Shown: positions 1 to 11,590 of the stretch, piece after piece | How positions within the stretch are numbered: position 1 is the stretch's first letter | Layout of the letters: the number at the start of each line of letters is the position of its first letter | Source of the DNA: Asterias amurensis | Lineage: Eukaryota > Echinodermata > Asteroidea > Forcipulatida > Asteriidae | Reading direction: 5' to 3' | NCBI RefSeq assembly: GCF_032118995.1 | Contig: NC_092654.1 | Location: forward strand, 13,834,284 to 13,898,283 | Length of the DNA stretch: 64,000 bases | Program-made: the position numbers and the translations under genes | Notes under the pieces: model-generated | What the model saw: the letters and a program-made list of their open reading frames with translations, nothing else | Databases searched by the model: none | Told to the model about the DNA's origin: nothing

Positions 1-1284
1 CCTTTGTTCTTGTTGTACATCCTCCGGGTTCTGATCAAACCAATCCACACGAGGGTAAGGCTTGGCCTCGTCACTGGGTGGTGGTCTCTCACGAATTTGC
101 AACAAATCTGGACAAAGGAATCAGAATAATACATTACAAAATAACTCTGGCAGATCTGAAAGATATATTAAAAAAATCTCAAAAAGATGAAACCTCAAAA
201 TTAATGATGATGAAGGCTTGTAAATGGGCCCGTTGTACAAAATTGTATAGGCCCATCCCCCATATCCACTCACTAATCGCCCCAGTAGCTCAGTCTAGAA
301 GTGGTTCCTTTTTACGTAATTGAGGAGATCTAATAATAAAGGTGCTCAATTTCCTCTATACTAAGCTTTGACATTTGACATTTGACATTTGGGAGCAAAA
401 CGAATGCTTGCCTTGGGAGTTATTATCAAAGTTAAGGACGTACCTTTACGACCGCGCATCTTGGCCAGCTTGACGTACTTGGAGTCGGTCTCTCGAATCC
501 ATCCTCTCATCATTCCACTGTCATCTCGGGTGTCCTCCTCAAGCAAGGCATTGTTAAGCATAGGGATCTGAGATGGGGCTGGGTAGTCCTTGGGTGGGGC
601 ATTCTGAGCCCTCTTCTTTGGGGCGTGGTAAAACCAATCTGGGGAGAGAAAAATAAAACAAAATAAATAAAATACTATACATGCTATAGTATAATAATTT
701 CATATCATTCAAATGAAAAAGTGGTGACGTGATACAGAAACTTTTCCTAAAAATGATAAAACTGATTGGCTGCCAGAGATTATTATGAAAAGAAAAATTA
801 AAATCCACATGTCAAATGTTAAATTAAAACTTTGTATTAGCCGCTATTTAGTATTTTACTATTACATTAGCCTAATTTTAAAAAAAGCCTGAGTTAGTGA
901 GAATTGAAATTCCAGAATCAATACCATATTACATCAAAACAAACCGACTGATGAGTGCTTTTTATTAATTTGATTATAGCTTTGGAAAAATTTCCGTATG
1001 GCGCCACCACTTTTTCATTCGAAATGAAATAATATAGTATCTAATTTACCTCAATGAGATATCCCTTTTTGTAAAAAGTGGTGAAAAAGTGGTGGCGCCA
1101 TACGGAAAGTAAACCATAGCTTTATATAAAACTTCACAAAACAAAATGTCGATCAGTTTTCTAAGTTAATTTATATTCATATTGGATTGGATTTTTGGAA
1201 GGTTAATTGTTTATTTAACCATTCTGAGTAAAATCATATCTTTCCTCTTTTTATCTTACCTTGTGTTCCTGATTTTCCGGCCAT
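1..1284 (-). CDS. C7orf57-like: C7orf57-like protein, first three coding exons (3' part outside window)
   Basis: Three exons on the minus strand splice in perfect phase. Exon 1 is 1284-1260 (ATG, 8 codons plus 1 nt), exon 2 is 638-444 (acceptor ctctccccag, donor gtacgtcc), and exon 3 runs from 107 off the left edge (acceptor tttgtccag). The split codons at both junctions read G|AT (Asp). The product begins MAGKSGTQDWFYHAPKKR and contains a SQIP motif and WIRETDSKYVKLAK, followed by RGRKDLL. These blocks match, in order, the N-terminal half of vertebrate C7orf57 as I know it (DWYYH, SQIP, WIKETDSEYVKLAK, GGRPDLL, then a second D-W-Y/F motif). No biochemical function is established for that family. 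The gene lies head-to-head with the methyltransferase gene, 815 bp between start codons. Intron 1 (639-1259) carries a short snap-back element. The stop codon is not in the window. Confidence 0.85.
991..1108. mobile_element. Short snap-back MITE in intron 1 of the C7orf57-like gene
   Basis: Perfect 27-bp inverted repeats lie at 991-1017 (starts tttccgtatggcgccacc) and 1082-1108 (ends ggtggcgccatacggaaa), about 64 bp apart. Related decayed ends occur near 20740 (tttccgtatcctgccacc) and 20980, so this is a dispersed family rather than a local hairpin. There is no coding capacity; it is likely a non-autonomous DNA transposon. Confidence 0.7.
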
Positions 1285-2098
1285 TATGATTATCTCAGTT
1301 TCTTACAGCAAAGTTTGCAGTTAAAAAGCTTTTTGTATAAATTGAAATGTAGTTTTATTTAGTTCTAGTCACACTCTGCCATACACACAACACGTCAGGG
1401 CAGCCTCGAATGAACTTTATTTTTCTAGCTCATCATCAGCAGCATCCAGCAAGCAAAACGGCCATCCTGCACAAAACGATTAGGGTACACAATGATCTTG
1501 TTTACAACGTTGCTAAGTGTAGTGAGATAAGTTTGACCCGAGAGGGCGCTATTTACCAATCTCTAAATAAGGCCGTGTCCGAAACGGCGACTTCGGCTAC
1601 AGCTAGGGCTAGATCGCGCGCGTCTGCCTATTCTTCAACACTGGTAGACGCGCTGATCTAGACGTAGCTGTAGCCGAAGTCGTCGTTTCGGACACGGCCT
1701 CATTTGTCGGGAAATAAATGGAAATTCCATTCCGTCTAATGAGGGCGCCATTCAAAACAGCAAAACAAAAATGAAAACAACATTCATGCTCTGCAGCCAC
1801 GTGGAATTTTAATTTTGTTGTGAACTTTAAGATGTAGTAAGAGATGCGATGTGTGGTTAATCTCATCCTTTTAGGAGGTTTGGTGTTTTATCTTTTCTCA
1901 TCAGCTGGCAGCAGCAGGGCCAGGAAGATTGAAATCTGCAAAACTTCAGCAACAAGTTCAACAATAACATTTCTTGGGATTTTAAATGATCTCAAAATTT
2001 GCCACCAACAACAACAGTTGACTTGTGCCTGGGATAGTTTTGATGCTTACCCACAACCCAGTCCTAGGCAAATATTAGTGGATACTCCACCGAGCAGC
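1285..2098. promoter_or_regulatory. Shared 5' intergenic region between head-to-head genes
   Basis: This 0.8-kb gap separates the start codons of two divergently transcribed genes and must hold their 5' UTRs and promoters unless there are further upstream noncoding exons. I see no TATA box that stands out. A snap-back element occupies 1571-1700. A bidirectional promoter is inferred from layout only. Confidence 0.4.
1571..1700. mobile_element. Snap-back MITE with GGCCGTGTCCGAAACG ends
   Basis: Inverted termini ggccgtgtccgaaacg and cgtttcggacacggcc extend inward with few mismatches (cgacttcggctacagcta on the left, tagctgtagccgaagtcg on the right). A partial relative lies at 31505-31605 in a USP37 intron (gtagctgtagccgaagtc), and weaker ones near 52130-52230 and 39000. 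It is a non-autonomous element placed between two divergent genes. Confidence 0.7.
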
Positions 2099-4122
2099 AT
2101 GGCCCTTGTACCGTATCAGCCAACTATTCTGAGCGCCTTCAGAGAGGAGATGAAAACCTTCAGCTTTGCAGGGAAGAGTGTGACGATTCGACAGAAGTGG
2201 GAGGAACTTGGGGTGGCAGCAGTTGTATGGGACGCTGTACGTTACCAACTTTTATTTTCATTGTCCAATGCATGTTGAGATTTGTTACTCCTACAGTCCT
2301 AGAACTGTTAGGTCAAATAGGTATCGTATCCTCGTGGAGACAAGTTCCTGTAGTTCTATCTATGCGGATGATTTATTGACCCCCTTGCACGTGTGTCACA
2401 CGCGGCGACTGATGCCACGCTCACAATGTTGGTGGGAAGTTAGGTTTATGTGTGTTAAGGCCGCGTCGTCTAAAATGCGCACTTATGACTCACAGCATAC
2501 TCTATGCATAGAGTAATATATGAAAACGCACAGTGAAATTGCCAACCAGTATGGCGCATTTAAGATTTTTCTGATGATGAAGTCAGGTGAAATGGGTCAA
2601 TAGTATTAGTAGTCAGGTTGTAGGAATCTTAACTTAGAGATTTTTCTTGGCACAATGGATTACATCCTGGCACAATGGATTGTTTTGTCATAATACCACT
2701 TCTAAAATTGCAATCACAATACGTTTATAGACCGATTGCGCTACCAATGTTTATGTGTGATCACATGACCTATAGTGGGTATAGAAAAACACAGCTACAC
2801 ATTTAAGACATGGGAAGACTCGTACCGATGGACCATATTGGCTGTATTTTCAATAAATAACACTTTTAACTAAAAACGGAGCCCCTTTTGTGAAGTTGAA
2901 TACTGTGGCACTGGCATTGATTTAAATCACATGTTCCCAGTGTTCTACTCTACAAAAGAGGTTTCTTTTGAAAGTATGGTTAGACTACGTAAATTACTGG
3001 GGTTTGGGCGAGCTCACGCGCCGTGGATTTTGCGTTGTGCACGGCGTGAATTTTGGCTGTGATAAGGGATATCGCAAATTTGTCTGACTCACTGCTGACA
3101 GCTATCCCTTCTAATATTGAATTTTGAGGGTGAAAATAAAGGGATTTGCAGCTTCTTAATGAGATTTTTATTGAAACTATTGGCAGCAAAATCATTACAA
3201 CGAGGGCAATGTAAAACCACACTTTCCATGCACAAACACATGGTATCTTGTGAACTTTCTCTTGTAATTTCATATTTGGCGGAACTGTGTTTACCCATAA
3301 CAGCCACCGGGTGGTAAGGTCTCTAGTTACAAACTCTGGAATATTCTTTAGTGATTTTGAGAATTTAGTCCTTTTTGAGACAAAAATTGCAACAGTAATC
3401 ATGTCTTTTTAACGCACATATATTTGCAGTACGCCGTGTTTGTTTACTTCCAATACTCACTATAGGTCACGTGACGCACGGAGCACAATCGGTCTATTGG
3501 TTGTGAGATCAAAACTCAAAATTTAAACCAAGCTCTACAATTTCCTGAAAAGTGCATCCCGGCTGTTTATTTCATAAAAATATGATGTTGTTTTGTTTTT
3601 ATTGATAAACAGGCAGTAGTATTGGCAGAATACCTGGAACAAAATGTTGACAAACTCCAACTCTCATTAGAGAACAAATCTGTTATCGAGTTAGGGGCGG
3701 GAACCGGACTTGTTGGAATAGTAGCAGCACTCCTCGGTGGCCACGTAGATCTAACTGATCGTAAAATTGCATTGAACCAGCTGCAGGCAAACCTGGAGGC
3801 AAACATTCCTGAATTTGGTGTCAGAGGTGGGATTGCTGCATCTGTCAAGGAGCTTACATGGGGAGAGAACCTGCAGGAGTTCCCGAAGCCATACGACCTG
3901 GTCTTAGGAGCAGACATTGTGTACTTAGAGGATTCTTTCCCTGATCTAATAAAGACTTTGGTGCATTTGACCAACAATGACAGCTTAGTGCTTTTGTCTT
4001 GTCGTATCAGATACGCCCGAGATGAGAACTTTCTGGATTTGTTGAGGGAGAAGTTTTCAGTAAAGGAGGTTTTCCATGAAAAGACCAGGAATATTCATAT
4101 ATTTGAAGCAAAGCTTTTATAA
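2099..4122 (+). CDS. METTL21A: METTL21A-type protein-lysine methyltransferase
   Basis: There are two coding exons, 2099-2236 (donor GCT|gtacgt) and 3613-4122 (acceptor aaacag|GCA), with intron phase 0. The product is 215 residues; the human protein is 218. The start is MALVPY, identical to the human N-terminus, so this ATG is preferred although the frame is open upstream. Residues 38-46 are GVAAVVWDA. Residues 72-81 are ELGAGTGLVG, the AdoMet-binding motif I. TDRKIAL lies at 94-100, KELTWG at 125-130, and D147-I-V-Y150 forms the DxxY motif of this methyltransferase group. The family is a cytosolic seven-beta-strand methyltransferase; METTL21A trimethylates a lysine of Hsp70 chaperones. The related METTL21B-D branches are less likely given the N-terminal match. 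The intron holds a DNA transposon. The gene stands alone on this strand; the next gene downstream is 16 kb away. Confidence 0.93.
2727..3497. mobile_element. DNA transposon remnant in the METTL21A intron
   Basis: The left end, atagaccgattgcgctacc, is matched in inverse by a right end whose reverse complement begins atagaccgattgtgctcc. Similarity continues through tcacatgacctatagtg on the left and gtcacgtgacctatagtg on the right, giving inverted termini of about 55 bp. A 140-codon minus-strand frame (2980-3402) lies inside, but I see no transposase motif I can name. The ACCGATTG motif also appears near 39835. The family was not identified and I could not find a target-site duplication. Confidence 0.6.
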
Positions 4123-4295
4123 TTTTGTGTCCCCCACTTTTTGAAGGGTAGGGGACATCAAGTGTCCCTCCATGTTTTTGACAACCTTTATCATGAGGCT
4201 CAAGTTTTGCTCTTGAAGACCTACATTGTTCTGTTTCAATTAGGCCTCTAAATGTCCTAAGATTGCACCACAGAGCGAAAAGAATGCAAAATTTT
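4123..4295 (+). other. METTL21A: METTL21A 3' UTR start and spacer
   Basis: Sequence directly after the stop codon, with no coding potential. No AATAAA occurs close by; the first candidate seen (aataaa in cctaataaaacat) is near 5247. The 3' end of the transcript therefore cannot be fixed, and the UTR may include the minisatellite that follows. Confidence 0.3.
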
Positions 4296-4810
4296 CCTCA
4301 ACTATATGTTCAATAATGGCTCCCCAACTACACGTTCAATAACTGCTCCACTAACTACACATTCAATAATGATCCTCCAACTGCGGGTTTCAATAATGGC
4401 TTCCCAACTAAAAGCACACTCAATTAGGGGAGCCACTATTTAAAGTGAAGTTGGGGAGCCATTTTTGAAACCAGCAGTTGGGGATCATTATTGTACATGC
4501 AGCTGGGGGAGCCGTTATTGAACGTGTAGTTGGGGAGCCTATATTGAACGTGTAGTTGGGGAGGCAGGATTTAACGTAACGTGTAGTTGGGGGAGCCATT
4601 ATTGACAAGTAGTTGATTAGCCATTATTAAATGTGTAGTTGGGGAGCCATTTTTGAATGTGTAGTTGGGAGCCATTATTGTGCCTGCAGCTGGGGGAGCC
4701 ATTGTTAAACGTGTAGTTGGGGGAGGCATTGAACATGTAGTTTGGGAGCCATTATTGAATGTTTGGTGGGGGGAGCCATTATTGAGCGTCTAGTGTGGGA
4801 GCCATTCTTC
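4296..4810. repeat. Minisatellite with an internal orientation switch
   Basis: Degenerate units of roughly 25-32 bp. From about 4296 to 4425 they read caataatggctccccaacta. From about 4431 to 4810 they read in the opposite direction (gtgtagttggggagccatta). Roughly four units face one way and at least eleven the other. The array lies just after the METTL21A stop codon and could be transcribed in its 3' UTR. Confidence 0.85.
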
Positions 4811-4967
4811 AAGATCAAAGTTCATGGCTTGGCACATCAGGATTTGTAAACATTGATTAATTTAAGTCAAACAGCTTGCTGATTGCAAAATCCATGTTAT
4901 TTCCGTCTGAAGTAATCTAGTTTTATAAGAAACTACCAAACTCAAGATGGAGGCTGGTCATCTGACT

Positions 4968-5097
4968 CATCTCGCCACCTAGCAAGCTCGCCACCAACAA
5001 AGTCGCCACCTGCAAAGTCGCCCCCCTAACTGGCTCGCGGGTTGTTACAAAATCGCCCCCCAAACAATGTCGCCCCTAGCAAAGTCGCCCCCTGAAA
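4968..5097. repeat. Short tandem array of AAAGTCGCC-type units
   Basis: Units of about 12-20 bp ending in tcgccacc or tcgccccc, separated by caacaaag, ctgcaaag, ctagcaaag and similar. The reverse complement (gggggcgactttgctagg) matches the longer array at 19560-20075. The flanks 5255-5345 also resemble 19250-19345 (agctttccacca, taattctgt, attgctatttagc). Both loci therefore appear to be copies of one repeat element. Confidence 0.75.
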
Positions 5098-5099
5098 AT

Positions 5100-7683
5100 A
5101 ATTTAGGCTACAATACTTATGGTAAACATGGTGGTAAACAAATATAATTAAAACATTTTCAAAAAAAAATCCGTATGAAGTAATGTGCAGACAATTTTGT
5201 CTACAACAAGTCATCGAAATGTCTAGTTCTGAACTTTTGAAACCCTAATAAAACATTTAGCTTTCCACCATTGTATCCTCTATTAGAAACAGGTAGTCTT
5301 GCGCTTTAACTGTAATTCTGTGATTATTGCTATTTAGCGTATTATATTTATATCGTCTCGCGCATGCTCGTTGTCAGCCATCACTGTTTGTTGTGGATTC
5401 ATTATTTGTTCCTCCCTGAATCAGTGAATATATCTCACTTGACTCAAATGTTACACCTGTAATTCATTAATTGCTATTTAGCCTATTTATCAAAGACAGG
5501 TCCAACGTTTACTTGAGTATTATTTTGTTCAGGTTATTCACCGCCCGCCGCTCAGCTGCTTATATTTTTCTTTTGTGGGGCCGCTTTACGGGGCGTGTTG
5601 TTTGTTGTTGAAGAAATCAACGGTATTCTTCAGAATTTACCACGCTATGGCAACAGAATAAGATTATAACAACTCAAAGTGACCATAGAGCAAGGACTGG
5701 TCCTACTCTATGAATTCACGATATAGCTGACGAAGATTTATGATTTTTTACCGAAACTTTGTACTATTTTAAGAATGAAAACAATCTTTGTGCCATTTTA
5801 TAGCAAAAAAAAACCCAAAAACATACGTGGTTATTATCGGTAATTTTGGTTTATCTTGGGAAACCACAGACTGCAATGAAAAAGTTGAAATCTTTTACAG
5901 AATGTTAAAAATAATAGCCAAGGAAAGTGAGCAAACCTAAATAATCCACTGGTTAAAAGACTAATGTGATCAATATTCATTTTTCCGAAATACGGCGATG
6001 CCATTGGATAAAAAAACTAAACATTTTGACGTCAACAAAAGCGGTGACACCCCGCCACCACGAGCTAGGATTTAGCAGTGCGCATACGCGAGTTGAGCAG
6101 CGCCATTTTACAATTAAGAGGATATGACTCAGTGATGTAGTTCTTAATTTCACCAAGAAAAGGTAAATTTTGTTTTGTTTTAATTTCCTCCTGTCGTAAT
6201 GCATTTCCGTTAAACCGCTGGTAATTCGTGCATGGTAATCTTTGGTTATTTAGCACTTAAAATACATGTACAAAATCCGCTCAATTTCCTTCTGACTCCG
6301 TGCCCAAAACACGATGTCATGAATGCGTGTTCTGTTTACTGTGTGCCACTCACTGTGGTGGTGCCACAGTAGTTTACAGGACCTGCCTTACTGCATGGTA
6401 TTCAGAAAAGACAAAGAGTAAGTGGGAGCTAAGTTTTAACTATGCTAAAAATTAAAATCCCATATTCCAAATCTATTTGTTAAAATCATAAAAAATTATC
6501 AATATTATTGATTCTCATGTTCCTGCTTTAATAACTTATGTCTTCAAGACCAGGCTGAACGGTGTCACCTTCAGTTAAATAAAATATCCATCCCCCACAC
6601 AAAATCCTTAAATGCTTTTACTTGCACAGTATGCATTTCTTTCATGCCTTGAGTTTGTGTCTGCACCTGCTAGTTTTGCACCTCGACCAATGTGCGTGTA
6701 TCTCCAGAGGAGGTTTCTGTACAGTATAGGAAGAGGAGATGATGATGATGATGATCTGAATAAATAATTAGTACCGCTTCTTCCTTGGCCCTATGTCTAT
6801 TAACTCCATGCCAGGAGGTGAAATCGTTTTTTGAATAGAAACACGTTTTTATGCGGATATCCTTTCCCCCATTTGTGTCGCTTACCATAGCAGGTACATT
6901 GGCCTGAAGAGCACATTGACTCGAATGTGCCGTTAGTCTTTTTGTTTGTTTGTAAATTTTAACTTTTCTAATTTTTTATATGAATCTCTGTATTTTAAAC
7001 TTAATTCAGCTTGTAGCTGCGATGTTTGAATGTGTTTTATTAATAAACCAATAATAACAACAAATAGTCTTGGTGTATCTCTAGCAAAAACATCGTCTGC
7101 CCAATGGTTGTATATATCTGCCATCTCGCATCTGGCAATTATTGAGTCTCGTCTATAAATCTCGCATTGGGTTTTTCATACATTTCTATTTTTACGATGC
7201 ATGCTGTCAAACACAGAATGGTTAAGTCCAACTCTGTCGCGGCTCAGCGGGTCATCAATTATTCGGGTTGGGATTATTCCACTCATAGAGGGCGTTCTGA
7301 GTGGTGATAGGTGATCTCTGTGGTGCGGAGCCAATAGATGGTGTTTCGTGATAGTTGAGTATTGCACAATACTAGATTATGCACATTATCGATATCGTTT
7401 AGCATGCCTAGTCTGTTTGAAAAAAATTGACTTGTCTTACAGTTGGAGATCGTGCGTACCATACAGCCATCAAAGTATCTGACAGGTCAAGTTGATGTGA
7501 CCTGTGGAATCGTCAAGTACAAATTGTTTGAACTCGTGACAATGTGCATCATAAAACTTCATTATAACATCTGTTTTTGTGGTTGATATATAGGGCCTAC
7601 TGGCTCTCTAATTGTTCATTACAGAAAATGATATGAATCACATCTAGCCCTTTTAATGGATGTTCTTATACTTTATTTTGCAG
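5100..7683. other. Intergenic, no gene recognised
   Basis: A/T-rich DNA without a coding frame I can support. Features seen are the flank of the repeat element to about 5560, a GCCATTTT motif at 6102-6109 followed by aaaag|gtaaat at about 6162 (a possible noncoding first exon), and a (gatgat)n microsatellite near 6739. No product is proposed. Confidence 0.4.
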
Positions 7684-8456
7684 ATGTGGTTGAAAATGCT
7701 TTCAAGATGTTTCAAGACTCAAGGTCGGATCTGTACACTCAAGCTTGCAAGAAGAAGATTTGAATCAGGTCAGTGTAGATCACATCCAGAAATGGATCCA
7801 AATGTATCAATAAAACATTTATTCTGTAAATCTATACTCTTTAGTAAACAATCACAGTGCTAACTGTTGCTTCAGTAAATTCCAACAATGATTGATGTAA
7901 AATTACAAATTCTTATCATGTTATGACAATCGGGGTTTGTAAATGGTTCTACAGAACTCGTGCAGCATCAACTTGTAAGTCCACTCAAGATGAATGGCTT
8001 ATTTTTATTGTTTATGTATACCAACATTATGTTTTTCGAATGGACCATGTAGTACTACATATAAAATAGTATCAACAAATCATTGAGGTCTTTAGAAATG
8101 TACACTTATTATTGATATAATCCAAATCATTTAATTTACTTCAAACAATGGCTTTTGTGGCAATTGATTTAGTCAGAGAATAGACTTTGAATTGTAAAAT
8201 CATTTAACTACAAAAGTACTTGCCTTCAGCTCGAACATTCCATAAACAATTAGTCATTTTTACACTTATGTGCTGGTTAGAACTATAAGGTCGCTAATGG
8301 CTTTTTTATATTGATCTCCAGATCATTAGGTGAAAAATGCATACTAATATGAAAAAAAGTAGATAAAAATCAACAAATTAAAATTTTACTTTGAAATGAT
8401 AGTTTCTATTTGCCAAACACTTTTGAAGAACACTATTGATCAATAAACCCCATTTA

Positions 8457-8890
8457 CTAGAAGCTCAACAATACTGGCTTAAATTGGTGGTGTAGTTCTG
8501 TTTGAGGCCAAGTTGTGGACGGAGAATCTTGGTGAGATTTTGGTCTTGTAGGTTGTTGAAACCATGGGCGCCACGATGGGACGGAGGGGAACATCGGGAT
8601 TGTGATTCTTGGGTTGACCGAAGAAACAAGGTCAGGTGGATGTAGAGGTCCTTTGATGGCAGTACCTGGGCGAGCTGATGGCCTTAGACTGATGGAGAGA
8701 TCGGAGCTTGTTGCTGATCTTGCATTCAATGGCCAAGATGGGTCTTTTTGGTAGGCATCTATAAGTGTCAGTCGACAGAATTTTAGTCACCTTGTGGTCA
8801 TACTTAGTGGTAGATAATGTATGTCCACAGTGGTGTGTCGGCTGGCATGAAGTGGATGGATTGGTCTTTAGGTAGGGCTTAGATGGCAGC
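8457..8890 (-). mobile_element. Penelope-like element reverse-transcriptase fragment (minus strand)
   Basis: Read on the minus strand, with frameshifts, the segment gives the order typical of the N-terminal part of a Penelope-like reverse transcriptase. Pieces of a Y-x-x-K-V-x-x-I-L-S block (KYDHKVTKILS) come first, then TYRCLPKRP, then KISNKLRSLHQSKAISSPRY, and then FFGQPKNHNPDVPLRPIVAP, equivalent to the family's YGLPKIHKP-PLRPIVS signature. The catalytic YxDD region and the GIY-YIG endonuclease are absent. It is an inactive fragment forming an inverted pair with the copy at 9027. Confidence 0.75.
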
Positions 8891-9026
8891 ATTCTACTGC
8901 TTGCTTTTGAATGGTCTTGGTAGGTTGGTGTTCTTGAGGATTAGCAGGATCTGGATATGGACTTTAGTTAGGTTTAGAGTAGAGTTATGGTTGAGTTAAG
9001 GTTAGGGTTTGTGGTCGAGTCCACAT

Positions 9027-9347
9027 CTGACTTATAACCTCAAGGAGATTGCGATTCTGTCGACCAACACTTACATACATTTACCAAGAAACTCCAGTCT
9101 GGTCATCGAACACAAGATCAGCAACAAGCTCCGATCTCTCCATCAGTCTAAGGCCATCAGCTCACCCAGGTACTGCCATCGAAATACTTCTGCATCCCCC
9201 TGCCCTCGTTTCTTCGGTCAACCCAAGATTCACAATCCCGATTTTCCCCTCCGTCCCATCGTGGCGCCCAGGGTTTCAACAATCTACAACAAGGCCAGAT
9301 TCTCCACCCACTACTTGGCCTCAAACAGTGGCACATCACCAATTTAA
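9027..9347 (+). mobile_element. Penelope-like element reverse-transcriptase fragment (plus strand)
   Basis: Partner of the minus-strand fragment about 140 bp away. The plus strand encodes KISNKLRSLHQSKAISSPRY and then FFGQPKIHNPDFPLRPIVAP, the YGLPKIHKP-like signature of Penelope-type reverse transcriptases, and stops shortly after. The frame is broken and the catalytic aspartates are missing. The head-to-head pair could be one rearranged insertion or two independent truncated ones. The near-identity of the shared blocks favours a common origin. Confidence 0.75.
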
Positions 9348-10729
9348 AGGGACACACTGGCTGAATTAGGCTATTTGGGCTACAAAATAGACGAATTAAA
9401 TTCAACGGTCTTCCAGGAATGAAGAAGAACAATCCCTAAATAAATCTATTTTTTCATTACCTGCGTATTTTCATCAAGCTTCTGATTGATCTATGATATA
9501 CAAGTTTCTAGTAGGCTTAATTATGGTCTTCCTTGCACACACTTAAATACCTCAATGATTTCTGATACTATTTTGTCAGTAGTAATTGCATTGTTTATTC
9601 TAAAAACATGTAATGGGTTATTTTTAACCTATACAAATAGGGCATTCATCTTGAATGGACTTTTCACAGGACTCAGGAAAGTACTGAGTAAACAGTGTTA
9701 ACACACATTGGTGTAAGGGTTAAACCAAAATTATCAATCTTTATCCTGGATGCAAATTTAACATCTTTTAAAATAGGAATGGTAGTTTTACATCGATCAT
9801 AGCTAAATTTTACCAAAGCAACAGCTGTCACTGCAGTGCTCAGAACTATAATACAGTCTTTATTGCAATTTGTATGGGTCTCATAAAAATGCTTTGCATA
9901 TTGTTTAGCTCCTGGTAATTGTATATGAAATAAATTAAATAAATTTGATTTCTCAATAATAAGTGTAGATTCCGAAGATTACCCATGCATATTTTCAGTA
10001 ATTTTACGGACGGCCATGAATCCCCGGCAGCCAAAAATGTATGTTTGGACAAACCATTTTTAAAGTTTAGAAGTTAATTTTGAAATTACTGGCTGGTACA
10101 TGGAGACTATTCACGGTTTAATTGTTTGAAATTTTACACTGACAGCTACAATGTATTTGGTCCTGTTACCGTAAACGTTAATATTCAAAAGTAACTTTTA
10201 TCATCTTGTTGTTGATTTTTTGAGGAACATTACATAATTGGTATGAACAAAACTTGTCTAAGATCACATATTAACATCATCTAGGTCTATTGATGATTGA
10301 CACTGACAGTGAAAACATCCCTTTAAAGGTTTCTGTCTGAAATGTCATATTTTATGAGAAGTTTATAAAACTTATTTCCCGTTTTGAGTTTGTTGCACAG
10401 TGAGCGAAAATGTGTTATAAATGTTCACTATTTTCTCGTTACCCACATGGCTGTTCGATCTTTAGCCTATACGGGTTTGTTTATGTACATTGTAAACGGT
10501 GGATTACATAAAGTGCTTACACTGCCAGGAGTGCCAGCAACTGTTATGTTAGCAAAAGCCAATAATGTAATGTTGCTTTAAACATAACTTTTACATATTG
10601 TATTTGTGTAGTGTGATGAATTGGTTATAAGGCTAATTACTAAGTTGTTTGCTTGTGAGACAGCCAGGTATTGGACCATGGTCCCTCTGTAATTTTCCTG
10701 AAATACAAAGAGAATTTTATCAAAGGGTG

Positions 10730-11074
10730 TATAGAGGCACTCGACAATGTTGGTAATTACTCAAAATAATTTTTAGCATTAAAAAAATTACTTGGTAACC
10801 AGCAATAGAGAGCTGTTGATAGTATGAAACATTGTGAAAAACTGCTTCCCCTGAAGTATCATATAGTTTGGTTAGAAAGAGGTGATTTCTCATTCAAACA
10901 ATAAAATACTTCAGCTTATATGCATCTGAAAGCACACACATTTATGCAACGAGGGTGTTTTGATGACCAATTTAGTCCAAATTTTCACAGGTTTGTTTTT
11001 TGATGTATACGTTAGGATACACCAAGTGAGAATACTGGTCTTTGTCGATAACCAAACATGTCAAGTACCTTTAA
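10730..11074. mobile_element. TTAA-family snap-back MITE, copy 1
   Basis: Contains the family landmarks in order: ggtaattactcaaaataatt, gagagctgttgatagtatg, ttgtgaaaaactgcttcccc, ctgaaagcacacac, and caccaagtgagaatactgg, ending at ttaa. Decayed relative to other copies. Confidence 0.7.
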
Positions 11075-11590
11075 ATGCTTTATACAGTGTGTATGATTTT
11101 TGAGTTTATTTTATAATTTTGAGTAGGAGTCTACATGTACTTTACAAAACAGTATTCACATCTGTGGCAAAAATGATAGCATTCTCTATAGTTCAATGTC
11201 TCATCATCTTGCAATATTTACAGTACTATGAAGGGAATATTTAACATGCATTCAATTAGCACATTCTGTTTCAACTTTGATCTCGCATTGCATTGCTATT
11301 GCCTACTTCTGTTTAAGCCTGGGCGACTTGTGTGACTAGGGTCGACACTATTGATTGCTTAGACGAGTCAGGACAACCGCTATTCAACTACTAGGTAAAT
11401 CATGTTGCCTTGAACATCACTGACATCAGTGACACAATCTATCAATCCTTTCAGCAGGAAGTTTAGTATATTTTGCCTGCGGCAAACAAATGCTGCATTG
11501 CATCTTGGGAATTAAAAATTACTCGCAAATACATGTAGTTCGAATTCGCAACTGTTTGTGGTGCGACTAGTCAAGTAGTAAATGTCACTA

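Noticed and set aside
1844..2278. Longer N-terminus for METTL21A using the upstream in-frame ATG at 1844
   Set aside because: MALVPY at 2099 matches the conserved family start exactly. The upstream part has no family match and would read from the 5' UTR.
2980..3402. 140-codon minus-strand frame as a gene inside the METTL21A intron
   Set aside because: It lies between the inverted termini of a transposon remnant and shows no recognisable domain.
6933..7124. Lysine-rich minus-strand frame as a small gene
   Set aside because: The composition follows the A/T-rich DNA, and there is no start context, splice site or similarity to support it.
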